This document shows positions 51,782 through 61,190 of a stretch of 64,000 nucleotides of DNA, piece after piece. The stretch's first letter is position 1; each line of letters opens with the position of its first letter. The DNA lies in contig WJMJ01000046.1 of NCBI GenBank assembly GCA_014728035.1, positions 124,001-188,000 of the forward strand, in the 5' to 3' direction. Below the pieces are notes generated by a model. It saw only the letters and a program-made list of their open reading frames with translations, ran no database searches and was not told where the DNA came from. A program made the translations under genes and the position numbers. This stretch comes from Promethearchaeota archaeon. GTDB lineage: Archaea > Asgardarchaeota > Thorarchaeia > Thorarchaeales > Thorarchaeaceae.

Positions 51782-51942
51782 ACTAAGCGAATACTTTCGG
51801 TCATCCCTTTCCGTCGGGGCCGTCAGAGTTCATTCAAAGGCCTCGATTATTCACTCTATCGGATAATATGACCTCTGTAACGTACAAACATACACTGAAA
51901 GTCAGATAGGATATAATTACGGATTCTATCTGGGTGTGGTCT
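51782..51942 (+). promoter_or_regulatory. TFB upstream region with TATA box
   Basis: The region ahead of the TFB gene contains GATATAATTA (about 51909-51918), the best TATA match. It would place the transcript start close to 51940, giving a leaderless or nearly leaderless message beginning at the TTG at 51943. The G+C-richer part upstream (51800-51850) holds no structured RNA I can identify. Confidence 0.45.
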
Positions 51943-52977
51943 TTGTTTGAAGGAACATGCAGATCAATAAGAAATCAACCAGTAAGATGTCCAGATTGTT
52001 CTGGACAGATAGTAAGTAGCCATGGACATAAGGTGTGTTCAGAATGCGGTCTTGTTATGTCACGAGACTATGTGGACCCTACATTTCAGATGGGTGAAAA
52101 AGTAAAAGAAGGGGATCCAACAGCTTCAGTATATGGGTCTCTTGGAAAACGACTACATATTGTTGATGGGTTAGGTAGTTACATCGACTTTCATAAAACA
52201 AGATATTTTCGAGATGCTCAAGGACGAATTCTGAGAAGCAGGAGACAGAAACAGTTCAAACGACTCAAAACAGTATATAGTACACGAATAAGAATTGGCC
52301 AAGATGAAGCAAAATATAGAGCATTACGTACACTAAATCATGTATCAAAATTACTAATGATACATGAACAAGTACGTGACCGAACCGCATACATATATCA
52401 AAAAATCTTGGACGATGCTAAAGATAAGATTTCGAATAACATCCTGCTTATTGCTGTCTGCCTGTTAATGGCAGTGAGAGAGTTTAAGGATAGTGCTCCT
52501 ATAACACTTGAGGAAATAGCTGAAGTTTTCGAAAGATGTGGACATCGAGTTAGTGTTAGATCGATTGTAAGAGAAGCTCTGAGATTAAGAACAATTACTG
52601 GATACTCACCAGAAATTAGAAAACCCGAGGATTATGTGCCAAGAGTAATTTCGATGTTAGTAAACAATTCACAAGTCATTAAGAAGATTGAATCAAGAGG
52701 ATGGCAGATTATACAGTATGAAAACGTGTTGAGGAATAAAATGAACGAAATAATTGAGATGGTTCCTGCTTCAAAAAGAGGCGGTCGAAATCCGTTTATT
52801 TTTGCAGTTTCTTCAGCATATGCAGGCGACCGTATAATATCTGAAGAGTATGGAAAACGATCTGTTCTAACACAGAAATTGACTGCAAAAGCAACAGAGG
52901 TTGCAGAATACAGCATAAGAGATCATTATGGCATGATGAAGAAAATAATTGAACCACTTATGAAGGCAACACAATGA
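51943..52977 (+). CDS. tfb: Transcription initiation factor TFB
   Basis: TFIIB-family general factor that recruits RNA polymerase to TBP-bound promoters. The N-terminal zinc ribbon is CPDCSGQIVSSHGHKVCSECG, with one CxxC at each end. A B-reader/linker region (GKRLHIVDGLGSYIDFHKTRYFRDAQGRILRSRRQK) and two cyclin-like repeats follow. The TATA position suggests a start at the TTG of MFEGTCRS (51943). The frame is open from a GTG at 51934. The cyclin repeats are rather diverged, so it may be one of several TFB paralogues. Confidence 0.85.
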   Translation: MFEGTCRSIRNQPVRCPDCSGQIVSSHGHKVCSECGLVMSRDYVDPTFQMGEKVKEGDPTASVYGSLGKRLHIVDGLGSYIDFHKTRYFRDAQGRILRSRRQKQFKRLKTVYSTRIRIGQDEAKYRALRTLNHVSKLLMIHEQVRDRTAYIYQKILDDAKDKISNNILLIAVCLLMAVREFKDSAPITLEEIAEVFERCGHRVSVRSIVREALRLRTITGYSPEIRKPEDYVPRVISMLVNNSQVIKKIESRGWQIIQYENVLRNKMNEIIEMVPASKRGGRNPFIFAVSSAYAGDRIISEEYGKRSVLTQKLTAKATEVAEYSIRDHYGMMKKIIEPLMKATQ

Positions 52978-53027
52978 GTTAAGCTCATTTATCATAAATT
53001 GTGCCATTTCATGAAATAGGAGATTAT

Positions 53028-53138
53028 ATGCAAAAAAACATAACAAGGTGCGAAAAGAGCTCTAAAAATACAAACGCATTAAATGGTCAACTGGTCATTG
53101 GATGGCGAAGCTTGTTTTTCACCAAGAGGAGAGTATGA
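53028..53138 (+). CDS. 36-residue small ORF ahead of the secretion ATPase
   Basis: An ATG at 53028, with AGGAG five bases upstream, opens a 36-residue frame ending in a TGA immediately before the ATG of the ATPase gene. The product is polar and basic (ends FFTKRRV) with no recognisable domain. A TATA-like CTAAAAATA around 53061 could instead start the message inside this frame, so it may be untranslated leader. Confidence 0.28.
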   Translation: MQKNITRCEKSSKNTNALNGQLVIGWRSLFFTKRRV

Positions 53139-54791
53139 ATGGCAAAAAGAAACAATCAATTTCTAAAGATTATATGTCATCCTGAGCGCTGCCATAGTTG
53201 CGAAAATGCTGAAGACCAAATTTGTGCAAAGCAAAGATATGCTGAGAAATCATCAAAGCTCGTAATAATCGAAGCAACCAGAGGCATAATTCATTTCATT
53301 GACTCGAAAAAGAAGATTCCAAATGATTTGCCTTGGAAATCTTCTGGTTGGATAACAGTATTCATTGGTAAAGATTATGCAAATAGTTTGTCTAATGATC
53401 AAATTATTGACTTGTATGTAATTGAGCCCTATGTGGTAATATTTACTCAGAAGGAACAAAAAAAATACTTCAAAGCATATCCATTTCTACAAACTACATT
53501 AGAACGAGCTTTATTCGAAGAGTTATCCAGCCGGATCGAAATGCAAACTTGTAAATTAATAGAAAGAACCACATTAGATAATAAAATAAAGCAGATAAAA
53601 AACAAAGTATTAACTGAGATATCAGAATATGTTCCAGAAATGACCAGTGATGTAAGAAACCGTATTGCTCTACTGATCGCCCATAAATCAACTGTTTTAG
53701 AAAAAATGATACCAATCATTTTAGATGAGAAAGTTGAAGAAATATTCCTAGATCAACCAGATTCAAACATCTATTTCGACCATGGGGAATGGGGGAGATG
53801 CGAATCATTCATTTCCGTAAATAAAAGTGATGCCAAACGAATTGTTACAATGATACGAGCTATTAGTAACTATCATTTGGATAGAACAAATCCATCGCTC
53901 AAGTCAGATATTCATTTCTTGGGAACCAATTTGCGCTTCTCGGTAGCGCTGCCGCCGCTTAGTTCTCGTGGTCTAAACCTGGAAATTCGTCGAGCAAGGA
54001 AGATTCCATTTTCAGTAAAAGACCTTATTCTAAATGGAACATTGACAAAAGAAGCAGCGATCGTTCTAATAATAGCAATGAATCTAAGATATAATATCAC
54101 AATAACAGGCGCACCTGGTTCAGGAAAAACTACACTTATGAATGCACTGGATATGACAACACCCGATATTTGGAGAAAAGTCTACATTGAAGATGCAATA
54201 GAAAGCAGGACAATTGAGGGGCACCATCAAATAAGAATTAGAGTGGATCCATTTGATGAAAGAAGTGGAATTTTGGATAAAGAGTCAGAAATAGTGAAAA
54301 CCCTGCATAGATCTCCAGACTACTTAATCCTAGGAGAAATACAAACTGCAGAACACACCAAAGCTCTATTTCACGCGATGGCAGCTGGTCTTAGAAGTAT
54401 CCAAACAACACATAGCAGATCAGCATCCAATCTAATTACAAGATGGAAAAACAATCATGGAGTGAATTTGTCGAATCTTGCACTTATGGACCTAATTGTA
54501 ACTATGGATCGCCCGAATCCAGGAAAATCTTTTCGATTTGTTTCGGAAATCGTAGAAGTGAAGAGGAAAATTAATTCCCAAGGAATTTTGGTATTTGCAG
54601 GGCTAAATACAATATATGATAACGAAAGAGGAATTATTGAACTGGCAAATGAGGAATCATATTTTGAACAAATAATGAAATTAAAATCAATCGAGGAAAT
54701 TCACAAAATTTTAGAAATATGCCAGATAAATGAAGATAATTCATACCTATTTAGATTTCTCTCATCACAAATTGACAGACATCAGCAGTAA
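53139..54791 (+). CDS. Type IV pilus/secretion ATPase (CpaF/VirB11-like)
   Basis: A 550-residue assembly or secretion ATPase. Residues about 8-28 form a Cys cluster (CHPERCHSCENAEDQIC). A middle domain (about 150-310, with EKVEEIFLDQPDSNIYFDH and LRFSVALPPLSSRGLNLEIRR) matches the N-terminal domain of CpaF/GspE-type ATPases. Walker A is TGAPGSGKTTLM (about 324-335), followed by an Asp box (VYIEDAIESR), Walker B YLILGEIQ and the His box AMAAGLRSIQTTH. It drives pilus or archaellum-like polymerisation. No TadC-type membrane platform gene is adjacent, but a pilin-like gene follows. Confidence 0.87.
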   Translation: MAKRNNQFLKIICHPERCHSCENAEDQICAKQRYAEKSSKLVIIEATRGIIHFIDSKKKIPNDLPWKSSGWITVFIGKDYANSLSNDQIIDLYVIEPYVVIFTQKEQKKYFKAYPFLQTTLERALFEELSSRIEMQTCKLIERTTLDNKIKQIKNKVLTEISEYVPEMTSDVRNRIALLIAHKSTVLEKMIPIILDEKVEEIFLDQPDSNIYFDHGEWGRCESFISVNKSDAKRIVTMIRAISNYHLDRTNPSLKSDIHFLGTNLRFSVALPPLSSRGLNLEIRRARKIPFSVKDLILNGTLTKEAAIVLIIAMNLRYNITITGAPGSGKTTLMNALDMTTPDIWRKVYIEDAIESRTIEGHHQIRIRVDPFDERSGILDKESEIVKTLHRSPDYLILGEIQTAEHTKALFHAMAAGLRSIQTTHSRSASNLITRWKNNHGVNLSNLALMDLIVTMDRPNPGKSFRFVSEIVEVKRKINSQGILVFAGLNTIYDNERGIIELANEESYFEQIMKLKSIEEIHKILEICQINEDNSYLFRFLSSQIDRHQQ

Positions 54792-54858
54792 CTCGCTTCA
54801 GTTTTTTTACGGGTTTAAATGTTCAGAGAAAAACACACATGTATCAGAGGGATAAACC

Positions 54859-55059
54859 ATGACAAAAGAAATTATTAAAGATGAAATGGGTGGTCCACTT
54901 GTTGAGGAAAGTCTTCTTCTAGGTTTAGCAGTTGTAACAATTTCTATCGTAATAGCGGTAATATTACAGGCAACTGGTTGGGCACAAGAAGTTATTACAG
55001 GATTAGTGGATATGCTCGAAAATAGCTGGAATAACCTGAATCAGCTTTTTGTGCCATAA
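54859..55059 (+). CDS. Pilin-like small protein (Flp/archaeal type IV class)
   Basis: A 66-residue protein with the layout of a type IV prepilin. A charged leader (MTKEIIKDEMGG) comes before PLVEESLLLGLAVVTISIVIAVIL, a hydrophobic helix with the conserved Glu at +4/+5 that follows the cleavage site (after Gly-Gly). A short helical tail follows. The cleavage site would be recognised by a PibD/EppA-like peptidase, not seen here. TATA-like GTTTAAAT at about 54812 and GAGGG before the ATG support expression. Sequence suggests Flp-type, but the family is short and divergent. Confidence 0.68.
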   Translation: MTKEIIKDEMGGPLVEESLLLGLAVVTISIVIAVILQATGWAQEVITGLVDMLENSWNNLNQLFVP

Positions 55060-55169
55060 AGATAATGAGCAATCGTTATAGTAATCTACAGCTATATCGT
55101 TGTTAAAAACCGCCCGAAACCCTTATTTGGAAATAGACTGGTTCTGAACCGCTCCGGACTGGTGCATCT

Positions 55170-55270
55170 GCTCCGGTAGATCCGTAATCAATTTATGGAG
55201 CCGAGTGTAGTCCGGCCCAGCATGAAGGACTCTCGATCCTTCGACCCGGGTTCGAATCCCGGCCGGAGCA
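55170..55270 (+). tRNA. tRNA-Glu(CTC) with an intron before the D-arm
   Basis: The acceptor GCTCCGG (55170-55176) pairs with CCGGAGC (55263-55269), discriminator A is at 55270, and CCA is encoded at 55271-55273. The anticodon stem AAGGA/TCCTT closes CTCTCGA, giving anticodon CTC. The T-arm is CCGGG-TTCGAAT-CCCGG. About 26 extra bases (near 55179-55204) lie between positions 8-9 and the D-stem GTG and fold into a strong hairpin, TCCGTAA/TTTATGGA. Without them the tRNA is a normal 75-mer. A second copy of GCTCCGG lies 19 bases upstream (55151-55157). Confidence 0.85.
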
Positions 55271-55282
55271 CCAATCTTGTTT

Positions 55283-57250
55283 TTAGCTTAGTAAATATTT
55301 TCGCCTGAAGAACGGAATACATACTATTAGTGTGGATATTGAACTTGTTATAAAAATCCCCGGAAGGCCAATTCCTTGTGATGCTAATATCTCATCATGA
55401 CTTATACAAATTGCTACAATGCCAGTTTTATTTAAGAATCTACTATTTTCTTCGATTTCGTATTTCAAAATATAACAACCAGAGGTGTTGGGCATAGGAA
55501 TAACAATATGTAAATATCCATCAGAATTAGATACAACGGAATGAGATATATTTAGCCATTCATAGGTGAACCCCATATTTTCTGCAGCAACACCATTCAA
55601 ACCAATTAGTGAAAAATCTAGATGAATTTGTTGCAAGGGACAACTTGTGAATCTATCTATCAATAGTACTGTTAAGGGAACCTGTTCGCATATATTTATC
55701 GAATATATGAAGCACACCGGAGTTTCATATCTAGTTTCATTCCCATCATATTGTATTACGTACTGATATTTTCCAGTTTCAGAAGGACAGGTGATATCAA
55801 ATGAAGCTAAACCATTAACGGTGGTGTAAATGGACATAAGAACTGAACTTTCCAGTAATACATATAATACACAATGTGAAAGAGGATGTGTTTCATTAAT
55901 AATAGTGAACTCAAAGTGGATAACCTGACGAGGGAAGGCATATCCATCGATGGATGAATTTATTAAAGTAATAGTAGGCCTTGACCAGATTGTTGCGATA
56001 TATGAAACTGATTGATTGACAAACTGATTCTGAATCAATATAGCAAATTTTCTAAGCCCTTTTTTCCCTACTATTTCAAATCTGAAAGCAGCAGAAATGT
56101 TAGAAAGAGAATCAATTGGATAGTGAAAAATATCTAAAGATAAGTCATGAATAACCACATTCAGATCATAAAGAGTACGATTAAAAATATCTGAAACTGT
56201 CACATTAATTGATACAAGTTCATTCAATATATAGGAAGAGTTGGTACTGATAACTGCAAGAGGTGATGAGAGGATTATTGAGTGTTTTGTAGTTACAGTA
56301 TTATAACGTGAGTTACCATCAAAAACAATAGCAAGAGAATGATTGAACAGTTCAAAGGATTCATCAAATTCTAGAAAGAAATCAATGAACCCACTTTCAT
56401 TTGTTTGTTGAATCTCATATACTTCATAATCTATCAATATGGTAATGGGTACTCCTGCAATGGGAGAATCAAATGAAGCAAGTTGGAAATGGAATGATGA
56501 TGAATCATTCAGAGATGCATGAATGATTTCAGAATAATTGGAATGAAATTGAGTTTCCAATTTATGAATCTCAAAAGTATAAAGGGAACTACTTGAGGAA
56601 TAGAAACGATTCGAATCATCATGCACGGTTATTAGAAGTTGGTTATCACCCAAGCTAAAAACATCTAATTCACATTTAATACGAAAAGAAGTCGATCCAT
56701 TTTGGTTAGTTGTCGATGTATCAAGAATTGTATCTTCAAAAAATACTGATACATTCACATCACCTAATGTGAAACCAGAATCATCGAATACAGATACATC
56801 TAGTTGCATAAAATCATCAGGAACATAAATCGAAGCGTTAGCTTCGATATTAGCAGTGGTGGATGAATATAATTCAAAGAAGTAAAATTGAACTGAAGGA
56901 TAAAGATATTCAGACTGATTTCCTCTGAAGGTGGCATTCAAAAGAGTGGGGCCTAATGAATGAGTGTATGGAATTGTCCACTCAATACAAGCATAGCCTG
57001 TTTCATCTGTAATACTAAAACCTAACAAAGTATTCTCAGTTTCATCATAAAACTGGATTTTTTGATTAGGAACAGGATCTCCATAGGTACCATTTTGAAG
57101 CAAAGTCACCCCAAAAGACAAAGTATCACCACGTTCATAGATATCTGTATTATCTGCCGAAACATCAGAAATTGTGAAAAATAAGAAACAGCATATGAAA
57201 CAGAAAAATAAGAGAGGTGGTGATATTTTGTTCAACGATATACACTCCAA
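55283..57250 (-). CDS. Secreted, membrane-anchored Ig-like protein
   Basis: A 655-residue surface protein. It has an N-terminal signal peptide with the hydrophobic LLFFCFICCFLFFTI ending near SADN. About six beta-sandwich repeats follow (for example YVPDDFMQLDVSVFDDSGFTLGDVNVSVFFEDT, in Ig/invasin style), then a C-terminal membrane helix (GIFITSSISTLIVCIPFF) and basic stop-transfer RRKYLL. It lies between tRNA-Glu and the large ATPase gene on the opposite strand and resembles the 902-codon frame at 48.6-51.3 kb. No binding partner is evident. Confidence 0.72.
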   Translation of the reverse strand: MECISLNKISPPLLFFCFICCFLFFTISDVSADNTDIYERGDTLSFGVTLLQNGTYGDPVPNQKIQFYDETENTLLGFSITDETGYACIEWTIPYTHSLGPTLLNATFRGNQSEYLYPSVQFYFFELYSSTTANIEANASIYVPDDFMQLDVSVFDDSGFTLGDVNVSVFFEDTILDTSTTNQNGSTSFRIKCELDVFSLGDNQLLITVHDDSNRFYSSSSSLYTFEIHKLETQFHSNYSEIIHASLNDSSSFHFQLASFDSPIAGVPITILIDYEVYEIQQTNESGFIDFFLEFDESFELFNHSLAIVFDGNSRYNTVTTKHSIILSSPLAVISTNSSYILNELVSINVTVSDIFNRTLYDLNVVIHDLSLDIFHYPIDSLSNISAAFRFEIVGKKGLRKFAILIQNQFVNQSVSYIATIWSRPTITLINSSIDGYAFPRQVIHFEFTIINETHPLSHCVLYVLLESSVLMSIYTTVNGLASFDITCPSETGKYQYVIQYDGNETRYETPVCFIYSINICEQVPLTVLLIDRFTSCPLQQIHLDFSLIGLNGVAAENMGFTYEWLNISHSVVSNSDGYLHIVIPMPNTSGCYILKYEIEENSRFLNKTGIVAICISHDEILASQGIGLPGIFITSSISTLIVCIPFFRRKYLLS

Positions 57251-57482
57251 ATATCTAGTAATAGTAATTTCAGAACGACTTGAATCATTTCAAGAATAAT
57301 ATCAGATTTGACATATTTAAGGTCCAATCTCAATTAGAATAGAAGCCAAATCAGAAATTGCTAATGAGTTAGCACCAGAATTCAACGATTGAATGAAGTA
57401 TTCAATTTCAAGTGGTGTTCATATGGGTTTGAATGAACATAAGATTGAGCTCCTAAATGGAAAAAATTACGGTGAATAGTGG
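57251..57482. promoter_or_regulatory. Divergent promoter region, 232 bases
   Basis: Lies between the divergent Ig-like protein and HerA/VirB4-like ATPase genes. A TATTTAAGG element (about 57310) is a plausible TATA site. The remaining sequence is AT-rich without an identifiable operator, RNA or CDS. Confidence 0.3.
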
Positions 57483-60400
57483 GTGCAACCTTTGAAATGG
57501 CAAGATTTCACAAAAGATGCTATAGCTCAAAAAATTAGTAGAAATCAGATACAAAAGATATGGTTTTTCTGTTTTATTATTTCATGTGTGTATTTCATCA
57601 TTGGATACCTCTTGCCACTTGTTGTCGAGGATTTTATGTTTATACTGCCAGGGAAAAATCTGATTGAGTATGGTATCTACAGTATACCCGTCATAATATC
57701 AACTCTTTACGCGTACTTGACCATATCTGAAGAGGATATCATCCACAAAATTGATGGGCCCTATCAAACTATTCAAGTTGGAAATAGTTTCGTCTTGACA
57801 CAATGCTTTGAAATTCAGACGGTTTCAAGTAATTTAGAAAGTACTATAGAACCAACATCCAAATACGAAACATCAATGCTTCTTGCCCTAAGGGCAGGTA
57901 TGGACCAGAATGTAAGTATGGCATATGAAACAGGTGTTTTTCAAGGAACTCCTTTTATCAGGTTAGCAATCTCAGTAGTAGGTAAGAATATAGATGAGCT
58001 AAAACAATTTCTCAGAAGAGAAGCGATACGATCTGAAGCAATAATAATTTCTTCCATAGAAGGAGCTAGTCTCAGACTGCTAGAAAATATTGAATTAGAT
58101 GATGCACTATCACAGTTTACCAATACTGAAAATGCCATTATTGATGAGCCTGAATTAATTAAGACAAGTATGATATCAATAAAAGGAAATCCCAAGATAA
58201 ATCCAACATTACAATCAACACAAATTGACAAATTCCTTTCTACTGCTCTTAAACAGCAATATTCTGTTTGTCTTACAACAGTATTTTCAAGAGCTGAATC
58301 AGGTAAAGAAAAAAAGAAACTCGAATCTAAATATAAAAAGATAAGGACAAAAGAAAAAGAGAAAGAAGACTCTTTAACGGATTATGCAGAAAAACAACGA
58401 ATTTTGAAACAGTATGAAAAAGTTCAAAATGACTCTGGATGGTTTGATACTTCAACATATATTCTATTCAGAGAAAGCTTAGACAAAATAGATTCGCTCC
58501 AGCAAGCAGTAAAGGGAATCGTATTATCTATATGGGGAGGCACGAATGAAATCGAACTATCAGAAAAGAATATTGGGACTAAGACTAAAATTCAGCTGCA
58601 ATCAAGAAGACATATCAAGAAGTACAAATTACATGTTACGGAATTAGCAGCTTTTGTGAATCTGCCAATTCAGCCACTTCCTGTAATTTCTTCAATACCA
58701 AAACCCACTTTTTCTGTCCCATCGAAAGAAAGTGTGGATAATGAACTTGTTATCGGAAAAATGATTTTTGAAGACAAACCAATAGGATCTGTTGGTCTAA
58801 AAGAGAACTGGCTTAGAGAACACCTTGCTGTTCTTGGAGCAACTGGAACTGGGAAAACCACCTTAGTGAGGAAACTAATTCACGAAATTAGTACTAAGAC
58901 AAATATTCCCTGGTGGATATTTGATGTGAAAGGTTCCGAATATGCAGATTTAGCTAAAGAAGATCCAAATGGAGTTGTGATTCGTCCAGGACTTGATGAA
59001 ACTTTTACCCTTCATCTTCTGAATCCAAGGAGTAAAGATATTCAACAGGAAAGTCATACAACATTTTTGATACTGAGAGAATTGCTAAGAGAAAGAAATA
59101 GCTCATCAGAACTTTCTCCAGCCATGGAGAGGGTGTTAAGAGAATCTATAATTGAATTAGCAGAAAAAGAAAACCTAGCCAAATCTGTAGAGAATCTTGT
59201 AGAGATAATAAAAAAGAATGCAACTGATAATAGAACAGGAGATCTAACTAAAGACGCACTACTGAATAGACTTGAAATATTATTGAGAGATCCCTTGGGT
59301 ACAATTCTAAGTGGTGGGAAAGGTGCGATTGATATAGAGAATCTCCTTGACAGAAGAGTAGTTTTTGATTTACGATATGTTTCCAGAAAGGGAGGAATGG
59401 ATGCTGCTAGATTATTGTACAATCTTGTTGCTAAAAAGATATTTGACGTTTCAATGAAAAGAGGTATTACTCCAAAAGTACATCATATTGTTGTTCTAGA
59501 AGAGGCTAGTAACCTTGTTCCAGAAAGTTATACTCGAAGCTCTGCAGCTGATGTAACAACTGGGGAGTCCATGGTGCTTCTTCAAAGAGCAACTGGTCAA
59601 GGAGTCATAGTTGTATCAACTAGGCCAAATATATCATCTAACATTTTAGCAAATACAGCAACAAAGATAACGTTCAGATTGCCATATGATAGCTCTATTG
59701 GTGGAAGGTTTTTGGCATTGGAGGAGCTACAAGAAAAATATCTTCGCACCATGCAAAGAGGAAGAGCAATAGCAATATTCCCAGGAACGGAAGCTTTCGA
59801 AATAGCAACGGAAAAACCATCGGACATGATTTCAATATTTGATCAAGATACAGAATCTAAGGATCAAATACGAATTGAAACACATCATTATGAGTCAAGT
59901 GTTCAGGATAAAGAAGAATCTACATCGATATATGATAGGTTTGGAAACATCGCAAATCATATTGTTGCATTTCTTGCATCTAATAAAATGGCAACAGAGG
60001 AGGGGATAATAGGTCACATCGAATCATTAGAGATGAATATTAGTAAAGAAGATGTAAGAGAAATCATTTGGGAACTGATATCTCTTGGGACGATTCAGAG
60101 AGAATCCATATCACTTGTTGGAGGAGGTTTCATTTTCTGTTTGCCAAACTGCGGGAAAGATTCAGTTAAACAAGTTATAGTAGACTACATTGTATCAAAG
60201 CTTACGGAAATAGACGAAGAAATAGATTATCAAACTATGAACGGAAATCCTACTCTAGTAGTTAATAAGACAGGTATAGCTATATTTCCAGAACATATCA
60301 AGGCATCCGAATTAAATCAGATAATGGAGAACATATCAGAAATTTTGAATAACCATACTTCATATCATAGCTTGATTGTGATTGTCAGAGGTAGTGTGGC

Positions 60401-61187
60401 AGCCGCTGAATTGAGAGAGTTAATAGAAAATAGTGAAAGCCATGAAGATGTGTCTGTAATTCCTGCATTCCCTTCATCAATTGATCAAATGCTAAAAACC
60501 CATGTTCAAGAGTCAAGACCTGCAACCGTTACGAAGAAAGCCTCAAAAAGTCAATATATTCCTTCAAAGGATTCACAAATAATAGCTCCTGAAAGAGCAG
60601 AAACAAAAAACAAAAGAACACAGTTAAAAATATGGAAAGACTTGGTTCTTAAATTTGTTAAGATATCTGATGGTAGTATTGAATGGAACAACTTGCTAGA
60701 ATTTATAGAAACTACGGCTATTCAATCGCATAACAAAAGGTCAATTCCATTAGATATCGAAATGGGAACAAAATGTTTGAAAGAGTTACTAGCAGACGAA
60801 GAGCTTATTGCAATTCGTATAGGTGAATATACAACAATTAACGGCTATTCGCCTGGTTTGTGGGTGCTTGGTGCAAATCAAATTATGAAAATCAAAGAAC
60901 ATGTAATTCAAGACATCCAAAAACATCTTTTGAAAAAGTCAAATAAAATTGGATTGGCCCATGAATCATATGATATCTGTGATGGTACGACTTCATATAT
61001 CATTTTACCTTCACAGAAACAACTTTCAGAAATTTCAAATTGTGAAAAAGAGGTGAAATGTGAAGTCTGTGGTGCTACAAAAATAATATGTATAGTTGCA
61101 GCTTCTGAATATATTGATGAAAGGTTGTTGAAAAAAGAAAATATTCAGATTCGAACTATTGAAGAAGGGATAACTATACTGACATAA
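57483..61187 (+). CDS. Membrane-anchored HerA/VirB4-like ATPase, 1234 aa
   Basis: An unusually large P-loop ATPase. Two membrane helices lie at residues about 27-50 and 60-82. A cytoplasmic region with a charged coiled coil (about 275-310) follows. The HerA/VirB4-type ATPase core has Walker A LGATGTGKTTLVRKL (about 451-465) and the aromatic-rich IPWWIFDVKGSEYADL. Walker B is IVVLEEASNLVPE (about 668-680) and the sensor-like segment is VIVVSTRPNISSNI. After it come winged-helix-like and alpha/beta parts, and a late Cys pair (CEVCGA). This layout resembles archaeal conjugation or DNA-transfer ATPases. No relaxase or transfer genes are adjacent. Confidence 0.75.
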   Translation: MQPLKWQDFTKDAIAQKISRNQIQKIWFFCFIISCVYFIIGYLLPLVVEDFMFILPGKNLIEYGIYSIPVIISTLYAYLTISEEDIIHKIDGPYQTIQVGNSFVLTQCFEIQTVSSNLESTIEPTSKYETSMLLALRAGMDQNVSMAYETGVFQGTPFIRLAISVVGKNIDELKQFLRREAIRSEAIIISSIEGASLRLLENIELDDALSQFTNTENAIIDEPELIKTSMISIKGNPKINPTLQSTQIDKFLSTALKQQYSVCLTTVFSRAESGKEKKKLESKYKKIRTKEKEKEDSLTDYAEKQRILKQYEKVQNDSGWFDTSTYILFRESLDKIDSLQQAVKGIVLSIWGGTNEIELSEKNIGTKTKIQLQSRRHIKKYKLHVTELAAFVNLPIQPLPVISSIPKPTFSVPSKESVDNELVIGKMIFEDKPIGSVGLKENWLREHLAVLGATGTGKTTLVRKLIHEISTKTNIPWWIFDVKGSEYADLAKEDPNGVVIRPGLDETFTLHLLNPRSKDIQQESHTTFLILRELLRERNSSSELSPAMERVLRESIIELAEKENLAKSVENLVEIIKKNATDNRTGDLTKDALLNRLEILLRDPLGTILSGGKGAIDIENLLDRRVVFDLRYVSRKGGMDAARLLYNLVAKKIFDVSMKRGITPKVHHIVVLEEASNLVPESYTRSSAADVTTGESMVLLQRATGQGVIVVSTRPNISSNILANTATKITFRLPYDSSIGGRFLALEELQEKYLRTMQRGRAIAIFPGTEAFEIATEKPSDMISIFDQDTESKDQIRIETHHYESSVQDKEESTSIYDRFGNIANHIVAFLASNKMATEEGIIGHIESLEMNISKEDVREIIWELISLGTIQRESISLVGGGFIFCLPNCGKDSVKQVIVDYIVSKLTEIDEEIDYQTMNGNPTLVVNKTGIAIFPEHIKASELNQIMENISEILNNHTSYHSLIVIVRGSVAAAELRELIENSESHEDVSVIPAFPSSIDQMLKTHVQESRPATVTKKASKSQYIPSKDSQIIAPERAETKNKRTQLKIWKDLVLKFVKISDGSIEWNNLLEFIETTAIQSHNKRSIPLDIEMGTKCLKELLADEELIAIRIGEYTTINGYSPGLWVLGANQIMKIKEHVIQDIQKHLLKKSNKIGLAHESYDICDGTTSYIILPSQKQLSEISNCEKEVKCEVCGATKIICIVAASEYIDERLLKKENIQIRTIEEGITILT

Positions 61188-61190
61188 AGA

